DNA of 64,000 nt. Source: DAOUMF01 sp034408935 (GTDB lineage Bacteria > Chloroflexota > Dehalococcoidia > SM23-28-2 > RBG-16-64-32). Under the pieces are notes generated by a model, which was given only the letters and a program-made list of their open reading frames with translations, was not told the origin of the DNA and did no database searches. This document shows, one piece after another, positions 41,611-48,792 of this stretch. The stretch is taken from positions 62,001 through 126,000 of the forward strand of contig DAOUMV010000020.1 in the NCBI GenBank assembly GCA_034408935.1, given 5' to 3'. Each line of letters begins with the position of its first letter. Position 1 is the stretch's first letter. Made by a program: the position numbers and the translations under genes.

Positions 41611-42081
41611 CTAGCTTTCAGGTTCTAGGTTCTGCTCGTCTCCCAGTAACCCCCGCTGCCGCAGGATCCCGATCAGCGTCTTCCGCCAGCCGACGCGGTC
41701 CGGCTCCGGCTCCCCTGCGTGCCCCACCACGAACGCCACCGCGTACTCCCGCGAGTGGCTCATGCTCACGTCTAGCCCCTCCAGCCCGATTCGCTCCGCC
41801 CGCTCCTGTGCTCGCCCGTACAGGTACACCAGCGGCTTTCCTCTCCGGTTCGGCAGCACCTCGATCTCCCGCCAGCCGATCCCCCGCGCTCCAGTCCCCA
41901 GCGCCTTCATCACCGCCTCCTTGGCCGCGAACCTCACCGCCAGCTCACGTACGCGGCCGCGGCAGAACGCCGCCTCCACCGGCGAATACACGCGCTGCAG
42001 GAACTTCTCGCCGAACCGCTCGAGCGCCTCTCTCACCCTTTCGGTCTCGATGATGTCCACCCCCACGGCATTCGCGCTCAT
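41611..42081 (-). CDS. acpS: Holo-[acyl-carrier-protein] synthase
   Basis: Transfers 4'-phosphopantetheine from CoA to ACP. 156 residues, about 30 longer than the usual 120-125. The metal-binding GVDIIETERV (7-16) and RFAAKEAVMKALGTG are canonical, then SMSHSREYAVAFVV. A charged C-terminal tail (GWRKTLIGILRQRGLLGDEQN) is extra. It is the first gene of the six-gene minus-strand operon. A TAGAAT box sits 6 nt before the ATG. Confidence 0.93.
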   Translation of the reverse strand: MSANAVGVDIIETERVREALERFGEKFLQRVYSPVEAAFCRGRVRELAVRFAAKEAVMKALGTGARGIGWREIEVLPNRRGKPLVYLYGRAQERAERIGLEGLDVSMSHSREYAVAFVVGHAGEPEPDRVGWRKTLIGILRQRGLLGDEQNLEPES

Positions 42082-42087
42082 ATCCGC

Positions 42088-42093
42088 ATTCTA
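42088..42093 (-). promoter_or_regulatory. -10 box (TAGAAT) of the acpS-recJ operon, leaderless arrangement
   Basis: On the minus strand TAGAAT is followed after 6 nt by the acpS ATG. The upstream TTGCC-like element has a shorter spacer (about 15 bp), so the -35 is uncertain. Confidence 0.4.
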
Positions 42094-42189
42094 ACATCTG
42101 GACACTGAGGCAAAGGAGCGATGGAACATGCTCCAATGCTCTAATGTTCCATTGCCCTATCGCCTCCCAATTGTTCAAATGCTCTAGTG

Positions 42190-42218
42190 TTTACGCCCTG
42201 CCCACCCGGTGCTATCAT
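42190..42218 (+). promoter_or_regulatory. Promoter of thyX
   Basis: TTTACG (42190-42195), 17 bp, TATCAT (42213-42218). The leader would be about 36 nt with AGGAGG before the ATG at 42261. The 100 bp upstream contain a low-GC stretch of repeated GGAACATGCTCCAATGCTC-like words. Confidence 0.5.
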
Positions 42219-42260
42219 GCTCGCGTCGGGCGGGCAGCGATAGCCTCAGGAGGCGGCCCC

Positions 42261-43031
42261 ATGAACATCATCCGCGAGCCCAAGGTCTACCTCGTTGGCC
42301 GCCAGGACATCGACCGCTCCGGGATCGGCCGCTTCCTCGACGAGCACGGCATGACCTGGCAGACCGACACCGAGGTCGGCGGCGAGCAGCTCGCCGAGGC
42401 CGGCGGCCGCCTCTGCTACCTCTCCTTCGGCAAGGGCCGCAAGTCCAACGCCGAATACATCGGCAACATCATCGCCCAGAAGCACGGCTCTGTCCTCGAG
42501 CACGCCGTCTGGAACTTCGTCATCGCCGGCGTCTCCCGCTCCTTCACCCACGAGCTCGTCCGCCACCGCGCCGGCTTCGCCTACTCCCAGCTCTCCCAGC
42601 GCTACGTCGACGAGTCCATCGCCAGCTACATCGAGCCCGACATAATCGCTGAAGACGAGACCCTCCACGACGTCTGGCTCCGCTCCGTCGAGGTCTCCCA
42701 CCAGGCGTACCTCACCCTCGTCGCCGGCCTTATGGAGAAGCTCGCCGATATGACCGACAAAACGCATCGTCGCAAGCTCGCCCGCCAGGCCGCCCGCTCC
42801 GTTCTCCCCAACGCCACCGAGACGATGATCTTCGTCTCCGCCAACGGCCGCGCCCTCCGTCACTTCATCGAGATGCGCGGCTCCGAGTGGGCGGAGGTGG
42901 AGATCCGCAAGGTCGCCCTGGACCTCCTCCGCATCATGCAGCGCGAGGCCCCCAACCTCTTCTCCGACTACGACATCGTCCGCCTCGACGACGGCACGCA
43001 GGTGGCGCGAACGCAGTACGAGAAGGTGTAG
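42261..43031 (+). CDS. thyX: Flavin-dependent thymidylate synthase ThyX
   Basis: Makes dTMP from dUMP with FAD, NADPH and methylenetetrahydrofolate. 256 residues. The ThyX motif region reads HELVRHRAGFAYSQLSQRY, resembling the mycobacterial type (SYSQLSQRY) but with one extra residue between RHR and the motif Ser. RALRHFIEMRGSEWAEVEIR near the end carries the dUMP-binding arginines. The ATG is fixed by AGGAGG 7 nt upstream. folD, which supplies the folate cofactor, lies 2 kb downstream. Confidence 0.93.
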   Translation: MNIIREPKVYLVGRQDIDRSGIGRFLDEHGMTWQTDTEVGGEQLAEAGGRLCYLSFGKGRKSNAEYIGNIIAQKHGSVLEHAVWNFVIAGVSRSFTHELVRHRAGFAYSQLSQRYVDESIASYIEPDIIAEDETLHDVWLRSVEVSHQAYLTLVAGLMEKLADMTDKTHRRKLARQAARSVLPNATETMIFVSANGRALRHFIEMRGSEWAEVEIRKVALDLLRIMQREAPNLFSDYDIVRLDDGTQVARTQYEKV

Positions 43032-43529
43032 ATGGCAAAAGTAACCATCACCATCGACACGAACTGCATCAACGTTCGGTCCTCCTTGCCCGCCGTGAGT
43101 CGGCTTGAACGCCTGCATTCGGAAGGGCGTCTCGAGTTGGTTAAGACGGATGTCTTGGACACGGAGCTGTCTGACTGGCACGGTCGTTGGGGACAGCGAG
43201 CCCGAAAAAAGTCAGCTCGAATCCACGAAGACATTGGGGTGCTGGTCTGGGACCACTCGCGCTGGGATCATGCCCGTCTAGGGAGCGACGAAGACCCCGC
43301 CCTATACGATCAGATAGCAAGAGCGGTGTTCGGCCATCGCTTGACGCGGCTTGATGCGCGTCAGGTGAGAGACGTGATGATGGTGGCTACTCATTTGAAG
43401 CATGGCAGGGACATCCTGGTGACATTGGACAACTCATTGCTGGACGCGGCGGAAGCGCTTCACAAGAGATTTGGCATCACTGTCACGATGCCGGAAGACT
43501 GTCTAGTTCGGTTAGAGGGATCGGCCTAG
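43032..43529 (+). CDS. PIN-like domain protein
   Basis: 165 residues. ITIDTNCINV at the N-terminus, a central acidic region and RDVMMVATHLKHGRDILVTLDNSLLDAAEAL near the end give the spaced acidic residues of PIN-fold nucleases. It starts directly after the thyX stop without a spacer. It has clearly lower GC than thyX, suggesting acquisition. No antitoxin gene is adjacent, so it may be an orphan toxin-like or RNA-processing nuclease. Confidence 0.6.
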   Translation: MAKVTITIDTNCINVRSSLPAVSRLERLHSEGRLELVKTDVLDTELSDWHGRWGQRARKKSARIHEDIGVLVWDHSRWDHARLGSDEDPALYDQIARAVFGHRLTRLDARQVRDVMMVATHLKHGRDILVTLDNSLLDAAEALHKRFGITVTMPEDCLVRLEGSA

Positions 43530-43584
43530 TCCCGTACTTCATGGTTCCTGCCTCGTACGGCTTCAGTTCGCCCGCGTCGAAGCT

Positions 43585-43692
43585 TTGAAGACCATCCTCT
43601 ACCTGGACCAGAACTACCTCAGCCATCTAACAAAGGCCCGCCTCGGCGTCAAGGTCAATCCGGCCGCCGGCCTCGCTTGGGAGGCGCTATAA
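43585..43692 (+). pseudogene. Truncated 5' gene fragment LYLDQNY, copy 1
   Basis: A 35-codon TTG-initiated frame begins LKTILYLDQNYLSHLTKARLG, then changes to VNPAAGLAWEAL and stops. The fragment resembles the N-terminus of an uncharacterised LYLDQNY-starting protein family. It ends at the hicB promoter. About 70 bp are repeated at 44169. Confidence 0.65.
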
Positions 43693-43693
43693 T
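43688..43693 (+). promoter_or_regulatory. -10 box (TATAAT) of hicBA
   Basis: A perfect TATAAT overlaps the end of the truncated fragment and lies 10 nt before the hicB ATG at 43704. Toxin-antitoxin expression would start about 4 nt before the codon. Confidence 0.55.
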
Positions 43694-43703
43694 GGGAGGC
43701 GTC

Positions 43704-43931
43704 ATGGCCAAGCGCGAGCTCGTTCAACGTTTTGAAGTCGTCTTCGAACCTGACGAAGACGGCGGCTTCCATGTCTACGTGCCTGCTCTCAAGGGCTGTC
43801 ACTCCTGGGGCGATACTCGTGAAGAAGCCCGCGAGCACGTCAAGGAGGCCATCGAGCTCTGGCTGCAGACTGCTCGGGAACAAGGCATTCCCATTCCGGA
43901 TCGTGAGACCGTAGAGATCTCTTCCGCATGA
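43704..43931 (+). CDS. hicB: HicB-family antitoxin
   Basis: 75 residues. The partial RNase-H-like HicB fold is shown by FEVVFEPDEDGGFHVYVPALKGCHSWGDTREEA. There is no C-terminal DNA-binding domain. ATG 43704 is preferred to ATG 43692 because the latter lies on the -10 box. It overlaps hicA by 4 nt. The gene order antitoxin-toxin is the reverse of the most common hicAB arrangement. It should neutralise HicA and perhaps autoregulate. Confidence 0.88.
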   Translation: MAKRELVQRFEVVFEPDEDGGFHVYVPALKGCHSWGDTREEAREHVKEAIELWLQTAREQGIPIPDRETVEISSA

Positions 43932-44155
43932 CCAAGCGCCTGCCCGTGGTTCGCCCTGCGGATGTGATCAGGGCTTTGGAACGGGCAGGATGGGAAGTCC
44001 AGCGCCAACGTGGCAGTCATGTCTCTCTCAAGAAACAGGGTGTGCCCTTTGTCGTCACCGTACCTTTGCATCGCAGGGATATTCCGCGCGGCACGCTTGC
44101 GGCCATCGTCAAGGATGCGGGACTGACCGTCGACGAATTCCTCGCTTTGCTCTAG
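43928..44155 (+). CDS. hicA: HicA-family mRNA interferase toxin
   Basis: 75 residues with the dsRBD-like HicA fold. VRPADVIRALERAGWEVQRQ leads to the catalytic His in RGSHVSLKKQG. HRRDIPRGTLAAIVKDAGLTVDEFL follows and is the family C-terminus. It cleaves mRNA independently of translation when not bound by HicB. The pair sits exactly between two copies of the truncated LYLDQNY fragment. Confidence 0.9.
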   Translation: MTKRLPVVRPADVIRALERAGWEVQRQRGSHVSLKKQGVPFVVTVPLHRRDIPRGTLAAIVKDAGLTVDEFLALL

Positions 44156-44168
44156 CCTCGTCGGATCC

Positions 44169-44279
44169 TTGAAGGCCATCCTCTACCTGGACCAGAACTA
44201 CGTCAGCCACCTCACCAAGGCTCGCCTCGGCGTCAAGCTCTGTCCGTCCCACAGCCGCCGACTTCAGTCGGCGGGCTAG
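44169..44279 (+). pseudogene. Truncated 5' gene fragment LYLDQNY, copy 2
   Basis: A 36-codon TTG frame begins LKAILYLDQNYVSHLTKARLG. It matches copy 1 at 43585 over about 70 bp, then runs into a GCCGCCGACTTCAGTCGGCG hairpin and stops. The rest of the gene is absent. Confidence 0.65.
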
Positions 44280-44323
44280 CATCCCATCCTGTCCTCATCC
44301 CCCATCCGCTGACCGACCTGCGC

Positions 44324-44329
44324 TATCAT
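44324..44329 (+). promoter_or_regulatory. -10 box (TATCAT) of the DUF429 gene, leaderless arrangement
   Basis: TATCAT ends 6 nt before the ATG at 44336. The same GCGCTATCATA word precedes folD at 45025. No Shine-Dalgarno is present. Confidence 0.45.
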
Positions 44330-44335
44330 ACCCCC

Positions 44336-45001
44336 ATGACACCCCGCCATCCCAACGTCGCCGGCATAGACCTCGCCTCCGCACCCGAGTACGGCGCCGT
44401 ACGCTACAACCGCGTTGGTCTCGCCGCCCTCGCCCCGGACCTCGCCGTCCTGCGCCTCGAGGCCGGCCCCTTCGACGACGACCGCATCGCCGCCTTCGTC
44501 GCCGATGCCGAAGCCCGGGTAGTCGCCATCGATGCTCCCCTCTCCCTCCCCGCCGGTCGCTGCTGCGCCGACGACTCCTGCCCCTGCGCGCGCTTCGGCC
44601 GCGTTCGCGCCATCGACCGCGCGATGGCCAGGATGGGGTTTCGGCCCTACTGGCCGCTGATCCCCTCCATGAAGGCCCTCACCCTCCGCGGCATCGCCCT
44701 CAAACGCCGCTTCGAGGCCCTGGGCCTCATCGTCATCGAGGTCTTCCCCGGCGCCGTCCAGGACATGCTGAGGCTTCCCCGCAAGCAGGCCAGCCTCCGC
44801 CGCCTCCTCGCTGGCCTCCGCCGCCTCGGCCTCCGTGGCTTCGACAACGAGCGTCCCGACGGCGACCAGCTTGATGCCCTCACCGCCGCCTACATGGCCC
44901 ACCTCTACCGCCAGGGACGCTACTGGGCCATGGCCGCCCCCGGCGAGACGCCCCTCATCCTCCCGGACCCCCGCGCGCCTGGCCCCGAATTAGTCGCCTA
45001 G
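44336..45001 (+). CDS. DUF429-family protein with RNase-H-like fold
   Basis: 221 residues. VAGIDLASAP at the start, VVAIDAPLSLP (~62-72), a Cys cluster (RCCADDSCPCARFG), VIEVFPGAV and DQLDALTAAYMAHL are the DUF429 motifs. The acidic residues could form a two-metal nuclease-like site, but no activity is established. The CCxxxSCxC cluster may bind metal. It appears leaderless. It lies just before folD without evidence of a joint function. Confidence 0.82.
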   Translation: MTPRHPNVAGIDLASAPEYGAVRYNRVGLAALAPDLAVLRLEAGPFDDDRIAAFVADAEARVVAIDAPLSLPAGRCCADDSCPCARFGRVRAIDRAMARMGFRPYWPLIPSMKALTLRGIALKRRFEALGLIVIEVFPGAVQDMLRLPRKQASLRRLLAGLRRLGLRGFDNERPDGDQLDALTAAYMAHLYRQGRYWAMAAPGETPLILPDPRAPGPELVA

Positions 45002-45027
45002 CCCGTGCACCGGTCCCCTGGGTGCGC

Positions 45028-45033
45028 TATCAT
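45028..45033 (+). promoter_or_regulatory. -10 box (TATCAT) of folD
   Basis: TATCAT ends 8 nt before the folD ATG, so the leader would be 0-2 nt. The box is in the same GCTATCATA context as the preceding gene. Confidence 0.45.
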
Positions 45034-45041
45034 ATCCCCGC

Positions 45042-45926
45042 ATGCCCGCCCAGATCATCGACGGCCGCGCCATCGCCCAGCAGGTCCGCGCTCAGGTAGC
45101 CAAGCGAGCTCGCAAGCTGGCCCGGGGAGGCGTTACCCCCGGCCTCGCCCTCATCCTCGTCGGCGAAAACCCCTCATCCATCTCCTACGTCCGCTCCAAG
45201 GGCAATGCCGCAGAGGAGGCCCGCATCTTCTCCGAGATGTTTCACCTCAGCGACTCCATCTCCCAGGACCAGCTCGACTCCCACATCATGGACGTCGATG
45301 AAGACCCTCGCTTCCACGCCGTCCTCGTCCAGCTCCCGCTGCCGCCGCACTTGGACGAGTCCGCCGCCATCAACGCTATCGATCCCACCAAGGACGTCGA
45401 CGGTGTCACGGCCGTGAACCTGGGCCGCCTCCTGCGGGGCGAGCCCTGCCCTCATCCCGCCACCCCTGCCGGCATCGTCGAGCTCCTCCACCACTCCGGC
45501 AACCCGCCCGCCGGCAAGCACGTCGTAATCTGCGGTCGCTCCAACATCGTGGGCAAGCCGCTGGCCGCCATCCTCATGCAGAAGAACCCCCGCGCCAACG
45601 CCACCGTTACCCTCTGCCACACCGGCACGCCCAATCTGGCCGAATGTACCCGCCAGGCCGACATTCTTGTCGCCGCCATGGGCTCGGCCTTTGCCATCAC
45701 TGCCGATATGGTGAAGCCCGGCGCCGTCGTCATCGATGTCGGCAACAACTGGGTCGAAGACCCCTCCCGCAAGACCGGCCGTCGCCTCGTCGGCGACGTG
45801 GACTTCGAAGCGGTGTCGCAGGTCGCCGGGGCCATCACCCCCGTCCCGGGGGGAGTAGGCCCCATGACCGTCGCGATGCTGCTCTCCAACACGGTGGCGC
45901 TGGCGGAGGCGCAGGTTAACCGGTAG
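45042..45926 (+). CDS. folD: Bifunctional methylenetetrahydrofolate dehydrogenase / cyclohydrolase
   Basis: Interconverts methylene-, methenyl- and formyl-THF. 294 residues. The catalytic segment SYVRSKGNAAEEA (~46-58) contains the Lys. VLVQLPLPPHLDE follows, then the NADP-binding VICGRSNIVGKPLA and the terminal TPVPGGVGPMTVAMLL. It supplies one-carbon folates, including the ThyX donor. Confidence 0.96.
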   Translation: MPAQIIDGRAIAQQVRAQVAKRARKLARGGVTPGLALILVGENPSSISYVRSKGNAAEEARIFSEMFHLSDSISQDQLDSHIMDVDEDPRFHAVLVQLPLPPHLDESAAINAIDPTKDVDGVTAVNLGRLLRGEPCPHPATPAGIVELLHHSGNPPAGKHVVICGRSNIVGKPLAAILMQKNPRANATVTLCHTGTPNLAECTRQADILVAAMGSAFAITADMVKPGAVVIDVGNNWVEDPSRKTGRRLVGDVDFEAVSQVAGAITPVPGGVGPMTVAMLLSNTVALAEAQVNR

Positions 45927-45993
45927 GCGGGGGAACGGCGCCTCCTGCCTGCCCGCTCGCCTGGTCGATTTCCAGGCCGCCCGCTGCCGGCGG

Positions 45994-46776
45994 CTAGGCG
46001 TGGGACGCGGCGATCGGCTCGCCTTCGGCCGGCCGGCGGTCCAGATCGCGTACCCAGGCTGGCAGGCGGCTCTCGATCTGCGGCCAGTAGCGCCGGACCA
46101 GCAGGGCGATGACCAGGCCGAACAGCGCCACCATGATGCCCAGCGGGGCGTCCACCAGATAGTGGTTGCCCGTGACCACCGTGGACACGATCATCGCTGG
46201 CGGCAGCAGCAGGGCTGCCCCGCGCATCACCGGGTGGCGGAACGAGAGGAACAGCCCCAGCGCCAGCAGCAGGTTCCAGCCCACGTGCATGCTGGGCACC
46301 GCCGCGAACTCGTTGACGCCCGGCGACTTATCGTAGGTGAGGGCGAGTGTATACTGGAGCGTGTCGATGAAGCCCGCTCCGATGAGCCTTGGCGGCGCCA
46401 CCGGGAACAGCGCGAACACCACCAGCGCTATCGCTCCCGATGCCAGGAAGGCGTTGCGGATCAGGCTGTACACTGGCGGGTGCTTCCAGAAAAGCCACGC
46501 CCCCACGATGATGATGAGGGGGAAGTGCCCATAGAAGTAGATGATATTGAACAGGTGGGTCAGGCCGTCGTAGGGCAGGGCGGCTGCCTGAAGCGACAGC
46601 TCTCGGAACACCCCCAGGTCGCGCTCCAGCCGTATCAACTGGCCCGCGTTCGCGAACGCGTCAGCCGTCCGCTCCGCCGCGTGGTTCCGCACAAGGTAGT
46701 ACAGGAGGTACGCCACTCCCATCACTACCGGCTCCCGGACGTAGCGCGAGAGTACTGCTGCCCTTATCCTCGCCAT
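45994..46776 (-). CDS. PAP2-superfamily membrane phosphatase/transferase
   Basis: 260 residues with six hydrophobic helices. The phosphatase motifs are VPSMHVGWNLL (catalytic His, ~165-175) and VTGNHYLVDAPLG (~207-219). The N-terminal RTADAFANAGQLIRLERDLGVF matches the PAP2_3/inositol-phosphoceramide-synthase-like group. That group may dephosphorylate lipid phosphates or transfer phospho-head groups. The active site faces the outside. The first conserved Lys-Arg motif is not clearly seen. Single-gene unit. Confidence 0.8.
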   Translation of the reverse strand: MARIRAAVLSRYVREPVVMGVAYLLYYLVRNHAAERTADAFANAGQLIRLERDLGVFRELSLQAAALPYDGLTHLFNIIYFYGHFPLIIIVGAWLFWKHPPVYSLIRNAFLASGAIALVVFALFPVAPPRLIGAGFIDTLQYTLALTYDKSPGVNEFAAVPSMHVGWNLLLALGLFLSFRHPVMRGAALLLPPAMIVSTVVTGNHYLVDAPLGIMVALFGLVIALLVRRYWPQIESRLPAWVRDLDRRPAEGEPIAASHA

Positions 46777-46970
46777 AGGCGTCTCGCAATACAGTATACG
46801 CTATTTCTCACCTTGCCAACCCCATCCAATACATAAAGATGCCGCTTGCTGAGCCTTTGCTACACGCCCCCTTCCTTTTCCCGACCGTATGTTCTACAAT
46901 ATCCACGGTTGTTTGATGGGTTCTTCTGTCGCTTCCCAGATTCCAGGCTCTAGCCCCTAACATCTCCGAA

Positions 46971-48068
46971 ATGCCCCGAACTGGCGTCGCTCATCTTCCC
47001 CTGCACGGGGGCTCCGCCCCCCGCTGGCTCTTCGACCGCATGGTGCGCCTCTCCCGTCAGATCACCCTCGTCATCGTCGAAGAGTTTGGCCCCGCCGAGA
47101 TGCTGGCCCGCCTCTCCGACCCTCATTGGTTCCAGGCCTTCGGCTGCCTCCTCGGCTTCGACTGGCACTCCTCCGGCCTCACCACCGTCGTCTGCGGCGC
47201 CCTCAAGCAGGCCCTCGCTGGCCTCGAGCGCGATACCGGCATCCTCGTCGCCGGCGGCAAGGGCGCCACCTCGCGCAAAACCCCCTCCGAGATCGAGCGC
47301 GCTGCCGACCGCTTCTCCTTCGAGCCGCAGCCCCTCGTCTACGCCTCCCGCATGGCCGCCAAGGTCGACTCCGCCGCCCTCCAGGACGGCTATCAGGTCT
47401 ACCACCACACTTTCCTCTGGACCTTGCCTGCCGGCAGGCAGGCGCCCCAGGGACAGTGGGCCGTCGTCCAGCAGGGGCTCAACCCCGACGCCCGCTACGC
47501 CCGCCGCTACCACTGGCTCTCCGACGCCGTCTCCGACTTCGTGGTCGAGCCCCACAACGCCATCATCTCCGGGGAGCGCGCCGCCGCCCTCAACATGGTC
47601 GCCTCTGAGGCCGACGATTGCCGTGCCCTCTCCGCCCAGGTCTCCCGCCAGCCGCCCGACAAGACCGTCGCCGAGATCACACGCCTCCAGACGCTCGCGC
47701 TCCCCTCCCACCACCACATCCACCTCGCCGACATCCGCGCCGATCGCCTGGAGAGGGCGTTCCGCAAGGCCTACGAGGCCAACCCTCAGGACTTCGAGCA
47801 GCTCCTGGGCACGGAAGGCGTTGGCCCCAAGTCGGTGCGTGCCCTCGCCCTCATATCGGACCTCGTCTACGGCGCTAGGGCCTCCTTCCGCGACCCCGCC
47901 CGCTTCTCCTTCGCCCACGGCGGCAAAGACGGCCATCCCTACCCCGTCGACCGCCCCACCTACGATCGCTCTATCGAGGTGCTCCGCCGCGCCGTCCACC
48001 GCGCCAGGATCGGCCGCACCGAGAAGCTGCACGCCCTCCGCCGCCTCACCGCGGCCACCTCCCCCTGA
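46971..48068 (+). CDS. DUF763-family protein with C-terminal helix-hairpin-helix
   Basis: 365 residues. The N-terminus PRTGVAHLPLHGGSAPRWLF and the middle YHHTFLW and GQWAVVQQGLN are characteristic of DUF763, a conserved family of archaea and deep-branching bacteria. Near the C-terminus LLGTEGVGPKSVRALALISDLVYG is a helix-hairpin-helix, suggesting nucleic-acid binding. A palindromic 19-bp repeat is inserted in frame at 47424-47442 (LPAGRQ), between two conserved strands. Function is unknown; a DNA-repair or nuclease role is only a guess. Confidence 0.85.
   Translation: MPRTGVAHLPLHGGSAPRWLFDRMVRLSRQITLVIVEEFGPAEMLARLSDPHWFQAFGCLLGFDWHSSGLTTVVCGALKQALAGLERDTGILVAGGKGATSRKTPSEIERAADRFSFEPQPLVYASRMAAKVDSAALQDGYQVYHHTFLWTLPAGRQAPQGQWAVVQQGLNPDARYARRYHWLSDAVSDFVVEPHNAIISGERAAALNMVASEADDCRALSAQVSRQPPDKTVAEITRLQTLALPSHHHIHLADIRADRLERAFRKAYEANPQDFEQLLGTEGVGPKSVRALALISDLVYGARASFRDPARFSFAHGGKDGHPYPVDRPTYDRSIEVLRRAVHRARIGRTEKLHALRRLTAATSP
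47424..47442. repeat. Palindromic element inside the DUF763 coding region
   Basis: TTGCCTGCCGGCAGGCAGG lies in frame, encoding LPAGRQ between YHHTFLW-T and the GQWAVVQQG strand. A near-identical unit (two differences) is nested in the family A repeat at 53597-53615. Confidence 0.7.
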
Positions 48069-48511
48069 TCCCCCAGCCCCAAACCAGCAATCCAGAGAAC
48101 CAGCAAACCACCAGTGGATGCCCCTTGGTTTGCAGGTTTGTTGGTTTGCAGGTTTGTTGGTTTGCCGATCTCCGATCCGCCGGCCTGTAACGCATCGCCC
48201 TCTCCTGCGTCTCTTATTAGCGGACAAAACCCTGCCCTCGGAGATAGCGATGCCGTACTACTGGTGGCCCGCTGCCCTGCAAGGCGTGTGCGCGGCGATC
48301 ATCGCGTCCTTCGTCTTCATCGCCCTCGGCTATCTGCATCCGGCTTCGGCCCTGCCCCTGATCGGCCTGGGCGCCCTCGGCGCCCTGGGCAGGCCGACTC
48401 GCGTCCGCGACCCTGGCGCGGCGCTTGCCTCGGCCTCCTCGCCACTGGCGGGGTATAATGCCCGCGAGCGACCCAGCCCCGCCCACACCCCGTCCGAGAA
48501 GGAGGCCCGAC
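48069..48511 (+). other. Intergenic region with tandem repeat and an open membrane-helix frame
   Basis: 443 bp without a confident gene. It holds a GGTTTGCA/GGTTTGTT tandem tract (48123-48166) and a TATAAT box (48454-48459) about 50 nt before the next start. From an ATG at 48250 a frame encodes PYYWWPAALQGVCAAIIASF plus a second hydrophobic stretch. It has no stop of its own until 50076, and its later part is out-of-frame MBL sequence. A real gene is doubtful. Confidence 0.5.
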
Positions 48512-48781
48512 ATGACGACTGCCCCCAACGGACAGTTCCCGTCGTTCGGCACCTGTACGGCCTTTCTCCGCTACGACCGCATCCTCCCGGACGACGCCTC
48601 CACTGCCCAGTTCGTCCCCCGCGTCCTCGACGACACGCGCTCCGGCCACTCCCAGGCCCCCGTCGAGGCGATTGTCCACACCCACTGCCACATCGACCAC
48701 ACCGCTGGCGCCCTGGCCTTCCTCACCGAGGCCGAGGCCCGCGGTCGCCCCCGCCCTCGCACGCCCGCAGTCCGCCCCTAA
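48512..48781 (+). pseudogene. Partial, decayed copy of the following MBL gene
   Basis: 89 codons. DRILPDDAS, SGHSQAPVEAIVHTHCHIDH and ARGRPRPR match DRILLVDTT, SNHSQVPVDTIVYTHGHIDH and SRGHPRPR of the gene at 48793. Even the ribosome binding site and start context (AAGGAGGCCCGACATGAC) are duplicated. HGH is changed to HCH and the protein stops where the parent continues. It is unlikely to be active. Confidence 0.75.
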
Positions 48782-48792
48782 GGAGGCCAGAC

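Noticed and set aside
48123..48166. CRISPR-like repeat
   Set aside because: Units are 8-10 bp, directly contiguous and degenerate, with no spacers and no cas genes.
48250..48480. Possible small membrane protein gene starting PYYWWPAALQ
   Set aside because: Hydrophobic and with a weak ribosome binding site, but it has no stop before running into unrelated frames, so it cannot be supported as a gene.
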